DNA of 64,000 nt from Bombyx mori (Eukaryota; Arthropoda; Insecta; Lepidoptera; Bombycidae): positions 7,378,001 through 7,442,000 of the forward strand of contig NC_085116.1 of the NCBI RefSeq assembly GCF_030269925.1, written 5' to 3'. Below are positions 31,076 through 45,700 of this stretch, in pieces (the stretch's first letter is position 1; every line of letters starts with the position of its first letter). The notes beneath the pieces are model-generated. The model was not told the origin of the DNA and searched no databases. It saw nothing but the letters and a program-made list of their open reading frames with translations. Position numbers and translations under genes: made by a program.

Positions 31076-34000
31076 AAATATATTGATAGACTGTTGTTTT
31101 TTATCTATATTTAATATTATCAATAACATTTTCGGAAGTAGTTTTTTTTTTCATAATCTCAATTAAATACTAAAAGAGAAAAAAATAGACATAAATTGAA
31201 TTTTAGGTTTTGAATTTGTATCGACGATACTTGAATTTCGGATATTGAGCGAGCACTAGTCTGCAAAACAATGTCAATGCTACCGTCCGTACATCTTGGC
31301 ATCAGAGCTGGAATACTCAATAATATTTTAATACCAATTTTTTACATCGCAACACACGATTGCAGCAAAAAAAGCTATTATAGAAATATCCACCTCTGCG
31401 TTCAATGAGCATCCAGTTTTTAATGTATGAGTGAGCAGAACCCATGATATATACTATCCTAATATGACCTTAAAGTATATTGTAATAACGACGTGTGAAC
31501 GCAAAAAACAAGAACAAAAATAAAAAAGCGACTGTTATCTATGTGCTGTCAAAAGGTAGTAGAACAGAATATAAATGACTAATAAGATAATTATGTTCGA
31601 TAATTTCTAAACTATTTTCGCTGGTCATTTGAATAATAAAATGAAAGTAGATCGTTTACTTGACTAAAAGCTAAGAGTTGTTCTTTTATTTACGTTGATG
31701 GAATAAATGCCACCTGAGATGTTTGAAGATAGAATTGAATGCTAGTTCTGTTAACTACTACTACTACTGTGATAGGCACTTTACAACGTGTGGCGATGTT
31801 ACTTTGAAACAGGAATTTCTAATTCTGGAAGGAACGGAAAAATATATGGATATTTTTCAATTATCATTTATTTACGACACAAATCATGCTGAAGTTATAT
31901 AAATTACAATGTTCGTTTTTATTATCGTTACCATAACTAGATACGTTTAATAATGTTGAAATAATAAAACTATTAAACTTTAGACGTGACATATTTACAA
32001 TTATTATAATAGGCACATAATACTATTAAAAATACATGGTTTTATATTTAAGAATGAATACAAATTTAATTTTAGACATCTATTTAAATTCGTTAAAGCT
32101 ACCTTTAGTTAACTATGAAAACATTTACGGATACAAAACATTGATTACAAATATTCATTTTATTTTAAACATAAAATTGGACCCTACGTAATATGTATGT
32201 ACACAATAATTGAAATTTCTTTCGAAAACTTTGATGGATGAAAATAGGTAGATTTACAGGTTTAATGTTTGCGTCGTGGCTCAAAGACGCAAATATTAAG
32301 TAAATCATCAACAATCATGTAACTAAGCAATTAACGATTGCTAAGAATAAATTAATCTTATTCATTAATCTAAGATTACATTCTTAATTAAAATAAAAAT
32401 ATGTTGCTAAAATTCAGCTACGAGCTTAGAGAGCGAAGCTACCTGGAAAAGAGACAGAATAGGCATGGATTAAAAATTAAATCGTAGTATTTTAATCAGT
32501 TTTGTAAAAATAATATATCGTTTTCTTTCAAAGAAATTTTGATTAGTTGTATTGCTGGGAGGCTTGTCAGTTTTGGTTAAACTCGAACCTGGAGGCTGTC
32601 AGAGAAATTAATAACATTACAAACTAAACATCTTCAAAGTGGCTTTCTGAAGTTTTGAAAGTTCAGCAGGAGTTTTCAGAGCTTTCGTACATTATGAAGA
32701 TTTTTTCCGAGAAAATATTTTTAGAGGTAACCTTCTGGACATTCAATATTATTCTTATCCGCTTCACCGGATGTAACATTTACATAATATTTCGTAGCCC
32801 TTCTACAACTCTGAGATTTCATTACCATATAATTAAATGTTTTGGAAATACCATTTGTATTGTTTCATTGAACAGGCTGACGTAACAGAACAAACAAAGT
32901 AAATACTAAATCGACTGTAAACAACAGTCACTTGTGAAATATTTGGCTAGTTATTTCAATAACGAAGAACGGTTATGATGCAGTGAATAGTTTATGCATA
33001 GTACATCCATAATAGGTGTAAACAAAATGGAAGTATTATTACATTTCAAATCAGAAAGACGATTTATGTAAGTTAAGTAGGTACGTAAAACATTCGAAAC
33101 TTATCCTTGATGTTTGTAGCACTAACAAAAGGCATTAGAGTAAAGTTCCATGAATACTAGAAGATTTTTGCACGTAATCTGTTAATGTTACGTGCCGCTA
33201 TTACGGGCTCTAGATGGATAAATTGAGGTAGCTCCAAACACAAAGTTCACAAATCCACCTGTGACTAATGCGTCTGGAACATCCAATCCTTTAGTCAAGG
33301 TTACGTGCTGAATTAACGTTGCTTTATTAGTTCTAAATTCCAATTTTCAATAGTATTGTTACTGATTGTTATAAGTAAACTGTCTGGCCAACGGCAATCA
33401 GGAAAAGATAAGTTCAAAAGTTTCATACTGTGTTTATAGAAATATTGGTTTTTAGAACTCTTTGTGTTATGTGGTTACTGAAGCTGATAGACATAACGCA
33501 AAATATCGTCATCCAACTTAACACAATAAAGTGAAGTCATAATGTCTACCATGAGTCTAGCCGTCTAGCCGTGAGGCCTTACGGTTTTGCATTAGTAAAT
33601 GCCGGTTGGTGATCGCCTTACCTTGGAAAGATACACAGAAATTGCTGCTATATACTGATTGGAAGCCCTTAGTCGTCTTTTATACCCAGGGGAAGAGATG
33701 GGGTGGTTCTATACTAGGTTAACACGATAAAAATATTTGTTTTCTTGCATTGTAGACAAGTAATGAAAATGATAATTGAGAGTAGAACCGGTCAATAAAT
33801 GTTAAGTACAACATAAGTACAACAAGATTTTTATTGGAAAGTATTTATTATAAATCAAAATCATGATGATTAATTGCGCTATATCAACCCGTCCTACCAG
33901 TATGCTAGTAGTAAGTAGAAAATCTCGATGATTTTACTTCTCGATTCAGTCGTAATACTTCCAGAGTAGCTGATGTCTGAAGGATGGCAATAGACAGAAG

Positions 34001-34460
34001 ACTGAACGAACAACTTAGATGAACGAGGGATCAAATAAAAGAGAAATAGAAGTGAAATCAGAACCGCTCGTTTTTTATCTTCTATGCACTTCTTTATTGG
34101 TCGAAGACTTGGAAACAGCCCATCATGAATGCATTGAGTATTCGAATTCTTGTGCTGGTGAGTGCCAAGAATATTTTTGTATACCCTTAATTGGATTGAG
34201 AATGAAACAAAGTTGACACATGTACTAGTGACTAATGGTATACAAATTGTTGATGCGTAAATGAGTTTTAGGTGTGTTTCCTTTTAAAATTATGTTTTTA
34301 ATTGTTCATGCGGTGGTATGTTTTAACATGAACGTAATTTATAAACGGAATACGTAATTATGTAGATAGCAACTTCAATCCATTTTTTGCATACACTATA
34401 TAAAAAATATAACGTTATATTTAAAGTGAAAAGAAGTTTGAATAAATTTTTAAATATATA
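31076..34460. other. Long AT-rich stretch without a supported gene
   Basis: Only weak items: a reverse old-SINE scrap at about 33465-33545 and a diverged repeat at about 33655-33725 ('agtcgtcttttatacccagg'). Frames 32655-32885 and 34019-34216 lack recognisable features. Confidence 0.4.
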
Positions 34461-34579
34461 TTTTTTATTTTTTTATTGCCCTTGTAAGCAGACGAGCATA
34501 CGGCCCACCTGATGGTGAGTGGGTACCGTCGCCCATGGACTTCAGCAATGCCAGGGGCAGAGCCAAGCCGCTGCCTACT
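34461..34579 (-). mobile_element. LINE 3' tail, 5'-truncated
   Basis: A T-run, then 'tgcccttgtaagcagacgag', ending at 'ccaagccgctgcctac'. Same family as 30512-30866. Confidence 0.75.
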
Positions 34580-36556
34580 GAAATACGATACGATATACCT
34601 ATATTTACATTATAAATAAATACGATATACCTATATTTCAACTTCAAGTTTAGTAAGCTACACAAAAGAACATCTAATGCGATAAAAGTCGATCTAACTC
34701 ACCTTTTGAACACTTACATGATACTCTCCTCAACCACCCTAATGAGGGCGGGAATTTGTCGCTAAAGCGGCCCAGTGACCTGTTTGTGACAGAAATAATA
34801 AATCATTAGACATTGCGACAACACTCGTAGTACGCAACGGTGCAATCCATCACCACACAGAGCGTGTCCACATTACTCAAATTAATTCATAACGATAGAC
34901 ATTTTAAATGTATTTTTAAGTGATCATTTTTGTCGAATATAGATAAATACCTATCTAAAAAGGTATTTATGTGTGTTTTAGATTCATAATTATTTGTGTA
35001 TTTGGTAAGAACTCATGTAGTTTAGACATACACGAACGTAAACTGTTTGTATAAGAAAACCAAAGCGATATAAAGCGCAGATAGAGTTCTTTATAACGGT
35101 TAATTTTTTTGAAAAAATAATTCCAAAAATGCCAACTACATATATATTTAAGAAATATTCGGTGATTCGCATTAACTCCAAAATTTAGTAACGAATGAGA
35201 GAACGTTTAAGGTTCCTTCTCAAAAACGTAATTGTTTCAATACATCACAAGACATAAATTCCATAGATAATTTTACCTATTGGTCAGGATTTGTAAGAAC
35301 GCATGCTCCGGCACACTTCAAAGTATTTTTCAAGCTTTCCTTTCTGGAAACCATTGAGAAATTATTTAAGGTATAATACAGAGCTTCAACAATTTTCAAC
35401 GAAGGTTGAGAACGGCTTCTTTGGAATGTAGCAAAAAATTACATTTATATTTAGTTACTTATCATTATTATTGTATGTGTAATTAATTTCTTTTGACTTG
35501 GTAACTAATAATTTTCAAGGTTATTATAATTACAGCTCAAAACGTCTAAGTGTATGTAACTGGAATCTGAATCTTTACCGACAGAATCTAGTATTTTAAA
35601 ATGTAAGGTAGGAAACCGTTGCTAAATATTTACGTATAATATATATGTACATCCTGAATTAGCAACATTATATACTTGACATTGGCGAAATCTAAAAGGA
35701 AACGCCATAATCCTAAGAGATAGATAGATAGATAGAATTAGCAACATAGTGTGCATGACGAACCGCCATATTTTTTTGAACAATAAATATTTTTCGTTGA
35801 ATTCAAGGACCAAACATCTCCAGTAAGGCAGTGAGAAAGATGTACGTTGTTATCTCGGTACAACAATGAAAGCGACTTTGAAAATATTATAGGTTTTGCT
35901 GTATAAATAATTGGCACATTATGGATTTTCTGTCCAGTTTTTCCTTTTTGTCGCATTCTCCAACCTTGGATTGGTGTAAGAAAATGCCGGTTTAGCCAAC
36001 CCGCATTTCACTAGGTCCTATCTCATAATCTTTGGCAGCTGGTCAAATGGACAGCAAAACCATATATGTATATGTATTTTAGCACTAGATGGATAAACGA
36101 GCATAAAGCTTACCTAATGTTAAGTGTACCAAAGCCCATGTAACAACATAAATCCCTCTGCATACCTTGAGATATGAAATAGGCAGAATAATGGAGACTC
36201 AAATAACGCCAAGTAAAACGAATATCTAATTACTTTATTTCAGTTCACCAAAAATCTCCGACGCGATTTCAGCATATTATTGAGTTTTTTAAGATCTTCT
36301 TTAATTCAATAGCAGACAACACTAAAATAAGAAGCAATACATTTTCTTCTGTGACATTTAGTTATTAAAGTTAGTGTTTAATTATTGGATGTTAAATAAG
36401 TTATTTTATCCACATTCTCATATAAAGAGGATAGGTACCTACCTATGTGTCTGTATACCGCTAATCCTAATCTCATCTTTACTTCTTCTCTTCATGACCA
36501 AGGACGTAATCGCATGTTTCGTTTCCCAACTTTGCCTTAAATTCATTGAAACACAT
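34580..36556. other. AT-rich stretch downstream of the GPCR gene
   Basis: A reverse old-SINE scrap lies at 36076-36175 and a short (GATA)n run at about 35718-35735. No gene seen. The GPCR 3' UTR should lie at the upper edge, but I see no clear AATAAA close to the stop. Confidence 0.4.
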
Positions 36557-36780
36557 CTATAATTGCACACATGATTTGTGTACGCTGCTGTTATTTAATT
36601 GAAGCTTAATTACTTGAGTGGTAGGCTCCAATTTCGCAGCAAATTTGGCTGGTTCTTCGGCGGCGTACAACATTCGTCTGGCCAGGCGAGCGAACGTGCA
36701 CCTGAACTGACGGCTCATGCTGCAGTACAGCACGAAGTTCACGGAGGACGTGAAGAGCGCCAACATATCCATGAGGTCGC
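36557..36780 (-). CDS. GPCR exon 3: TM7, C-terminal tail and stop
   Basis: The acceptor reads 'tttgttatcag' before GCGACCTC. The exon enters in phase 1, completing a Gly codon with the last G of exon 2, and gives DLMDMLALFTSSVNFVLYCS, then SRQFRCTFARLARR and an acidic/amphipathic tail ending SVHKSCVQL and TAG at 36557-36559. The juncture MFG-DLMD agrees with the family pattern. A Bm1 SINE lies only 33 bp upstream of the acceptor. Confidence 0.88.
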
Positions 36781-39700
36781 CTGATAACAAACACAAGTTT
36801 TTTATACTTTTAGAAGTCGTCGTGGCCTAAGGGATAAGACGTACGGTGCATTCGTGTTGAGCGATGCACCGGTGTTCGAATCCCAGGCGGGTACCAATTT
36901 TTCTAATGAAATACGTACTCAACAAATGTTCACGATTGACTTCCACGGTGAAGGAATACATCGTGTAATAAAAATGAAACCCGCAAAATTATAATTTGCG
37001 TAATTACTGGTCTGGTACTGGATAGGACCTCTTGTGAGTCCGCGCGGGTAGGTACCACCGCTCTGCCTATTTCTGCCGTGAAGCAGTAATGCGTTTCAGT
37101 TTGAAGGGTGGGGCAGCCGTTGTAACTATACTGAGATCTTAGAACTTATATTTCAAGATGGGTGGCGCATTTACGTTGTAGATGTCTATGGGCTCCAGTA
37201 ACCACTTAACACCAGGTGGTCTGTGAGCTCGTCCACCCATCTAAGCAATAAAAAAAAACTTCATGCTTGTAAACAAGACCGCTTTTGACTGACATGAATT
37301 CATAAGAGATCTGTAATTTTTTGTATACGTCAAATTTATTTTAGAATTACGTTAAAAAAAAAATCTCCGCTACATGATATAATGGGCAATCTTTTTTTAT
37401 GATTGAGAGCTTACTACTGGCCCTGAGGCCTTTCCAGTTTCACAAGGACAGGTGGGCGAGCAAGGGCTCAGCCAGAAGGGGCGGCATTTGCTAACAGCTA
37501 CCCGAGCGCCTTCAAGGAAGACCCAACAACTCAAGAGTAAATGCTTCGCGAATGAATATTGGACAATCATATACTCTTACACACTCTGAAGACTATTAGA
37601 ACGCTTCTTGCAGAAGAACACGTAATTAATAATTACAAACTGCATTAGAATTTATTCAGATTATTGTGTATTTATTTATCATATATGCATGTACAAATGT
37701 AGTTAGAGTAGATTAACAAATAAGAAAACTGTCAAACATTCGAAAAACTTTTAATTTACAGCACCGAAATAGTTCCCGAGGAACGTCGCTTCTCTCATTT
37801 CTGGTAATGTGGTGCTCAACTTTTATAACTTCCAAGAGTAGTTCGCATTAACGTTGGTAACATTTTAGCCAAACTAAATAGGATGGCTGAAACGTACTTC
37901 TAACTGAGTTTTGACCTAGAACTATCTCTTTGTTGTAGAATTTTAGTGTTAAATCATTAAAAAAATAATAGAATAAGTTTTGGACAGCCACAAATTTACT
38001 ATATTCAATCTACAAAACTATATTATTCATAAAAATTACATCAGTCTTTGAGATTAGCTAATATAATAAAATAGTCACTAGGCATGACCTTTTAAACCCT
38101 TAAGACGAGTTTTTTGGGAACAAAAAGTCGGGTGGAATATTTCAGAGTACAATTTACCTCATTCGTTTTTACTTTGGTTATTTTTTCTGACATAAACAAC
38201 GTTTACGGTTTGTTAATTTAAGTAGCGGATTTTTTTAGTCTCCTTTCTAACTACTATGGAGTGGTATCAGATGATTTTAAAAAATAAAGCCCGCATCCAA
38301 AACTCTTTATTCGTCTTCGGACGTGGAAAAAACCCATTGCATTGGAATAGCTGTTCTACAAAAAGTTGAAAACATGACTACCTCGTAAAGGACATTGGCT
38401 GGATGATGGTTCCAATTTTCTGGGGCACATGACTTCATTACAGATGTTTCTATTAGGCTCATATGATTTCACCAAACTATAAAAACCCTTAAATTTACCA
38501 AAAAAGAAGTCTGTTAAAATTATTACTGAAAAGCTCACTAGATATAAGCGTGAAAGCTCAATTGATACTCAGTTTCTTAGATAAGCATAAAGAGCTATTT
38601 GTCGTTTTAATAAGTTCCTATTTCACGAATAGGAAATCTAAAGAGAAGGCAGCGGATCGCCCAGAATCTGCGCCGCCGTGTCGCACTAGACTAATCTAAA
38701 ATATAACTTTTGGATCGCAACGTTTTAATATCAACATTTAAGAGGTATCCACCATTAACTCCAATGGTCTTGGTTTTAATTCTCATTTGATTTTGGATGC
38801 TACGCGTCATTTAATCACTACATTTAATGGTTACGTAATTCCAATTAAGTATTCTCATGTTTGCTATACGTGCATGCATGACAGTGTGATTATATTTGTT
38901 TTATTGTTGATAAGTCACGTCTGTTGTATGTAGGTGTTGCGATCAAATTGATTTGATAATTCTCTTGTTCGTGTAGCATAGTCATTAATTTAGAAAGCTA
39001 ACATATCTTCTTTCCTAATGTTCGTAGGATTGCGGAGTCGGATTAGGGCGCTTAGGGGAAAGCTATTGTGTTCACGTCTTTAGATTATCTCTGTTATTTG
39101 AGTTGTAAATAGCGCCCATTTCTCATCTCAAATATACTAGGTTAACGGTGAGTTGCTCATGCTGATTTTAAAAACTCTGTTATATAGAGGATTTTCCAAA
39201 TAATTCCTAATCACAAAATAACTTAATTTTTAAACGAAATAAAAATACGCTGCTTTCGAGAATAATTGAATATTTAAAACTCAAGCGGTTGTAGTAGAGA
39301 GTTACAGCAGAGATTCACATTAATATGTACCTCAATTTACTTTCCTTCCTTTAAAAAGATTTTTCATTAGACGGGTACTAGTAGGGGGATCAAAATTTAC
39401 AATGACCAGTTGTTCAGCTATTCATTTACCCTCTTATTAATCGCTTAACCAATAAACAATTTACAAGATTGAAATCGGAATATTATATTGATTGAAAGTT
39501 TTTTTATGATTGAAGATTTACGGTGGCCTGGACGACTTTCCAGTTTCACCATTGAAAACATGAAATGAGCTGCAGTATTCTCATACAGTCCCCTGTAAAA
39601 ATAGTTTTAATTATGTCAAAGACTCGCAATGGTGGCGTGGATGCTTGGCGGCGATGTATCCTGGAAGGTTATGATTGACTTCTGCGAGTGCACCATCTTG

Positions 39701-42700
39701 CAGAAGGAGGCAGCGGGGCGAGTGAGGCAAAGCTCTCCTCACTACGCAGAAATCCACCATCGCCGAGCAGGTCGGGACCAGTGTAGCTTCCGTGACTCGG
39801 GCCCCTAGGAGCCCGCTTTGAGCGGGGAGGGACCCAGGCATGGGGCGGCGTGCTTTGCACACTCGCCCGCAGTAGGAAGCCGGGTGATGGCAGATCAACT
39901 TCCCCCGATCGCTTCGGGGAAGGTGTAGCGCGGCGCCATCAAAGTGGGCTCTCGTTCCGCCGACCGCGGGAACCTGTGGTGGTGTCGCCGGTGGCCACCT
40001 GTCCGGCGTCTGGTTGACGGCGGGATGGATGTAATATGCTCTGCGTCAACACTGTCCCGCCGTCTCAATAGCCTCGACTGGGCTTCGGCCCGGTCTGGGG
40101 TAGGGCGCCGGTTATGAGCGGCAGGAGTTTTTAATGAGTTTCAACTCCCACATACCCCACCTGCCGCGTGGGTAACCCTACCCACGGGCGATTTTCTCAT
40201 GTGGAAAAAAAACGGCTCGCAAAATAGGAAAGAATGAAAAAATGTCTTGGAACTTCATGGTATTTTGATACTTTTTAACTGACAAAAAAACGTTAGGTAA
40301 TTATATTTTGTTTTGAATAATTACAAACTCTTAAATGAAAATATAATTGATCTCCCATTAGCTAGAAGAGGTGTATTTTTATCGCAGAAAACATCCGTTA
40401 AGAATGCAATCGCCATACTTCCAACGGAAGCGGTGTTTCTAATTTACCGGAATATACAAAACCGGCAGATGCGACAGAGCGAAAAGATTTTGAACGATTT
40501 TAAAATTCTAGGTGGGATTTTTTGTTGAAAGCCTTTGTGTTATACCTATATGAAAAGAAAAACGATATCTTTAATAAATTACAATGTGTGGTAGGGAGTG
40601 TCAGCCCCACGTAAAACAAAAATGTATTCAGACGAAACATGAGACAGAGGTGTAGCGCGTTGTAATAGCATGTTATTATTGAACATACATTTTGTTTATT
40701 TTTGCTTATAACAAGCTGCTTTTAATCTAGTTTGGTTGTTTTGGCAAATTACTTTGTTTGTATTACTAGAACCAAATTGTTATTAGCACCTACCTGTACC
40801 GCATTTGACGTTAAGCGCAAGAAAAATCGTATTAAAATTAGATACATAGAACTGAGGACTATCGGGTTTTAAAATACTAAAACGTTGTTTTTAAATAGTT
40901 CTGGAGTGGATATTGCCATTATTTTGTATAAAATCTCGACAAGCTTAATTCGAAAGTTGTTCAAATTCTTAATCATTTATTTTCATCGGTATATAAAACT
41001 AGATATGTTGATATTTCGTTTACTAGATGAGTTAAATAGCTTGTTGGGACTGAGACGTATCTCACTTGATGATGAGACAAGCGGTCGAACCTACAATTAG
41101 ATACCTTTTATTAGTTTGGCCTTTAACTTATTTCCAAACATTTACACAAAATATTATTTAGTTATCAGCAACATGCTTCGTCAAAAAGTACACAATACTT
41201 ACTTTCAGCTACAAGCATCCTCATACAATTAGTTCGCAATACAATTAGATTGTGTTGCAAATGTCCTACCCTTAACGCAGCACCCACTAATGCTCCGCGA
41301 GCGTATTAGACCCTTAACGACACACCTACTAACGCTCCGCGAGAGTATTAGAAATGGGATCTTATACTATTAGATAGAATTTTTGTGGATCTAAACTTCT
41401 ATTCAGATTACGTTAGAGAACAAAATCTAACATAGAGAGAGCACGTAGCACGGGGACGTGTTGTGAAAATAAATTGGGAGTACAAACAAAATGGGAAATG
41501 GAAATATTGAACCATATAATAATAGTATATCAAATTGTCCCTTAAAATAAGCCTACAATTTGAACCAAGGACATTAAAAAAAAAGGTACTTTTTCTGATT
41601 GTAAAAAACTTTGAATTGAGTCTTTTCGAAATGAATTAATTTAATTATTAAGTAAAGAAAATAAGCTACAAAAAGTACTACTTACTTTGTTGTGACAGAG
41701 AATGGAATTCTAAATTTCCAAATTAATTTACTAATCCAAATACTTATTTTAAATTACTAAGCCACGGTAGAAAGTTACTTTAATTGTTTCACTCAAAAGT
41801 AATTAAATCTTAACCCAATCCATTATGTTTTGGTTTAATAAGTTTCTACCTAATTTAAATAACCGAACGTGATTTTCCTAGTGTACCGGTTAAAGCCTTA
41901 ATCATTATTTTTTTTAAAAAAGTTTAATACATGCTTTCTAAGTACTGTAGTTGAAAGCATAAACCTGTTACAATGTATTATCTTTCACAGTGAGAAACAT
42001 ATTATAAGTCATGGACCATGCTATAAATTTTCTAGTTCCAAAATTCAATCAGCTCCACTTTATATGTCATCTGAAGTACACGGAAATGGAATGTTTCATA
42101 ATAATGGGAGGTGACGAAGATCCATGGGAGATGAATTAAGCTGGTTTTCAGCTCACAGACATCCACTGCTGCTCAAAGGCATCCTCTAAGCCTCGCTACA
42201 ACGATTGGATCTGCTGATTGGATTTAAATAGGTCATCCGTCTAACTTGTGGGAGGCCTACCCACGTTTTTCGGCACGTGTAGAGTTTTTGGCCCCAGCAG
42301 GCATCTGTTCTACGAGCAATGCACCCTGCCCACTGCCACTTCAACTTCGCAATCCTTTCAATTGTGTCGGATATCATGGTTTTTCTGCGAATCTTCTCAT
42401 TCCTGATTCGATCTTGCAGGGAGACTCCAAGTATAGTCCTCTCCATTGCTCTTTGGGTGACTTTGAGTTCACCACCACAGGTTTTGGTGGAGGTTTAATC
42501 AATACTAGTGGTGGCGCAGTAGTCGAAATTCGACTATAATTAATTGAAATTATAAGCTTGAACATTATTATGGTTATATTGTCAAAGACAAATAATACAG
42601 ACAAATAATATTAAAGATAAAATTAACCTATTCTCAATTTGACCACAGACTTTAAGCACTAACTAAAGTTTGACAATAAACAAAGAGTATATATACATAT

Positions 42701-45700
42701 GTGTGTGTGTGTCAAATACATGGCAGTGTGTGTAATGTTCTTTTTATTGATTTAATGTATCTTTTATGCATTATTTAAAAAAAATATTAGCGTTGTGCGC
42801 TCCTTCTCTATATTCTGTGGAATATTCTTCTCTATTTAAGTGTGGAAAATTTCATACTCCTCCGTCCGCGCAATTTTCGTAAAAAAGGATACAAAGTTTT
42901 TGCTTCACGTATTAATATATATATAGATACAATCGAATTTAGAAATATTTAAAAAAAAAATTGTCGTTCACTCACGACGTCGTTCTATCACAATTTGATA
43001 TTATAATATGTATGTCATGCAATTAAAAATGTTGCTAAATTTCAATATTATATTATATAATTATTATATTGTAGTTCATTTAAAATAGACCTTAAATACA
43101 AAATCATACAAAATATTACGAAGCCAAGAACTGTAGCAATTTCATATCATTCATCTGTTGCTCTTTGATCTCGTAAAATATGGAAATTGGAGAGTCGCTA
43201 TCAGCATATTGGTAGGGCATGAATCGTGTTTTTCAGTCTTACATGTTGAATTATTTGTCAACGATTTCATAAAGGTTAAAAATTTTAGTCAACAGCTAAG
43301 GGCCCGATAAATGGACTAAAATTTTCCAAGTGTCATAACTTCGACAACAATGAAAAAAAAAATTATTTATCTATGGAAAGATTTTTTGGCGGGAACGCGA
43401 AAGCGAAGTTCTGTTGTTTTATTTTGTCTATTTAATGTTTCACCGCCCTGCCTATATCTGGCGTGAAGTAGTAATGCGTTTCGGTCTGAAGGGTAGGGCA
43501 GCCGTTGTATCTATACTGAAATCTTAGAACTTATATCTCAAGGTGGGTGGTGCATTTAAGGTGTAGATGTCTACGGGCTCCAGTAACTACTTAACACCAG
43601 GTGGGCTGTAAGCTAGTCCACCCATCTAAGCAATAAAAAAAACTTAAATGTGTAATAACGGTGGTCTATTAACCGTTTAGTATCTTTAAAAATGCACAAA
43701 TGTGGGGAAAATTTGATAAAGCCGCTGGACGTAGCTTCTCGGGATCCCCCAAAAAAGTCCACTGAAAGAGTTTCAGTAAATAGCAACCATTTTACCGAGT
43801 TTATATTTCATCCCATATCATCTCATCACATTTAATTTCATTTAATTTCATGCCAATTGATTAATGTTCCATATTAATCAACCTCATTTCGTTTCACTTC
43901 ATATTAAAAATTTCCCTAAAAAAACAGTTATAAAAAAATTTGGCTGTATAGTAAGATACTTTTGCCTTTCCAGTTGGAAAAATAGAACTGCTACTACTAT
44001 CTATGAAAAGGATTAACTACAAGTCGTTTTTTTAATATAGCGAAACAATTTCACTATGCGGAGGATTTATTTATAATATTAAAATGGAGTTAATCGATAT
44101 TCTATCTACCTTTAGCTACCAAGAAAAAATGAAATACTTTTGTTCTCTCCTGTTTCCGATACGTCAGTACGGGAGTATAAAATATGTGAACCATTTAACA
44201 TATTCTATGTACTTACTCCGAGATTTTATCGTACAATACGGGTCTTCCCAGAATTTCATAAGTGAATTTTGAAGCTAAATTTTGTTACTTTACATTGGTT
44301 ATCAAAGGCAAAAATGAAAATAAATTACTGAAGCAACGAAAATCAATTTAAGAATACATCGGAGTCTTTTAATTAATTAGTTAATTAAAACGGTACGAGA
44401 TTTCAAAGAACAAATTTACTCTTGAACCTTAATACATAACTTTATATACGTAACTAAATACGTAAAATACGTAACGTTCAAAAATATCATGAAGGTTAAT
44501 TAATATTGAAGAGTGTGCGTAAAATATAGCTGTATGGTTGCACGCTATGTGTGAAGAAATATGTACATAATATGTACATACGCTAGTTGCATTCATTGCT
44601 TAGTTTCTTTTTCATAAATGTTATAAAAAATCATAATAAAACTTGACGTGTACTGTGAAGTGTTCGTATCGGCAATAAAATTGACAGCGAATACACATTT
44701 CTGGAGACGGCTGTAAAAGCCGTAATCTGTTTGATGCATTAACCATTATTACCAGTGATAAAATCATAAATAGTCCGCCACTTTGTATACACGTTGAAAC
44801 GCCAGAAAAATCCAACAACGATCGCGCATCGGTTCGTTTTACGACTACCGTGAATTAGCTATAAACATTTTTATTCGGACCCAACGTCACAAACAACATG
44901 TACACTTTAAATTGAACGGTTGAGAGATAGCAAAATAGGGTTTCATGACCTCTGTCCGTCATAAAACGAAATGTAGGGTCCCGACGTCCTTTTCATTAAT
45001 AAACGACGTAGGTACTCTTTAACGATTCCACTTCAGCGGGATTCAGACCTTCCTGACACTCGATTATATAATTATTTATACAAAAATCCTTTGCTGCTTT
45101 TAAATTGGCACTGTCAACTTCAAATCTTCTTCATTGCAAACATCAAATTCATTGAAACTAATAAGTCTTTACTTTCATAAATTTCATTGTTCATTCGTTC
45201 ATTCAAAGTTCTCAATAATAATCTATATTATAAATTCCATCCGTTAGAGATAATCTAAGCAAAACTTATTTAATCAATGTTGATCTGCGTGTCGGTTATA
45301 AGTTAAAACGATTGAGCTTCTAAGAGATTAGTAACCGAAAGCCGATCCTAATTTATTTTGATGAGTAGGATACTTATAATAATTAAAATACATAATATTT
45401 GTGAGATAATGCTAGAACTACCAATTATGTAAAGTTTAATTTCAACGGCAAACTGAGCAATATGTCAAATATTTGTTTATTTGTTCTTAATCTACTATCA
45501 AGAATTTAAAAAAAAGAACATTACCACATAATGACAAGTATACTTAAATAATATATTTATATTATACCAGTAAGTTAAATAGCTGGAAATATTTAAAAAG
45601 AAGACCAGAATTTATATTTAACTAAAAGTTGTTCGTAGCTTGCTTAGGGTTTGCCCAGCCCTCTGGCGGACCCCGCCTACGTCCAGACCGTCGAGGTGGT

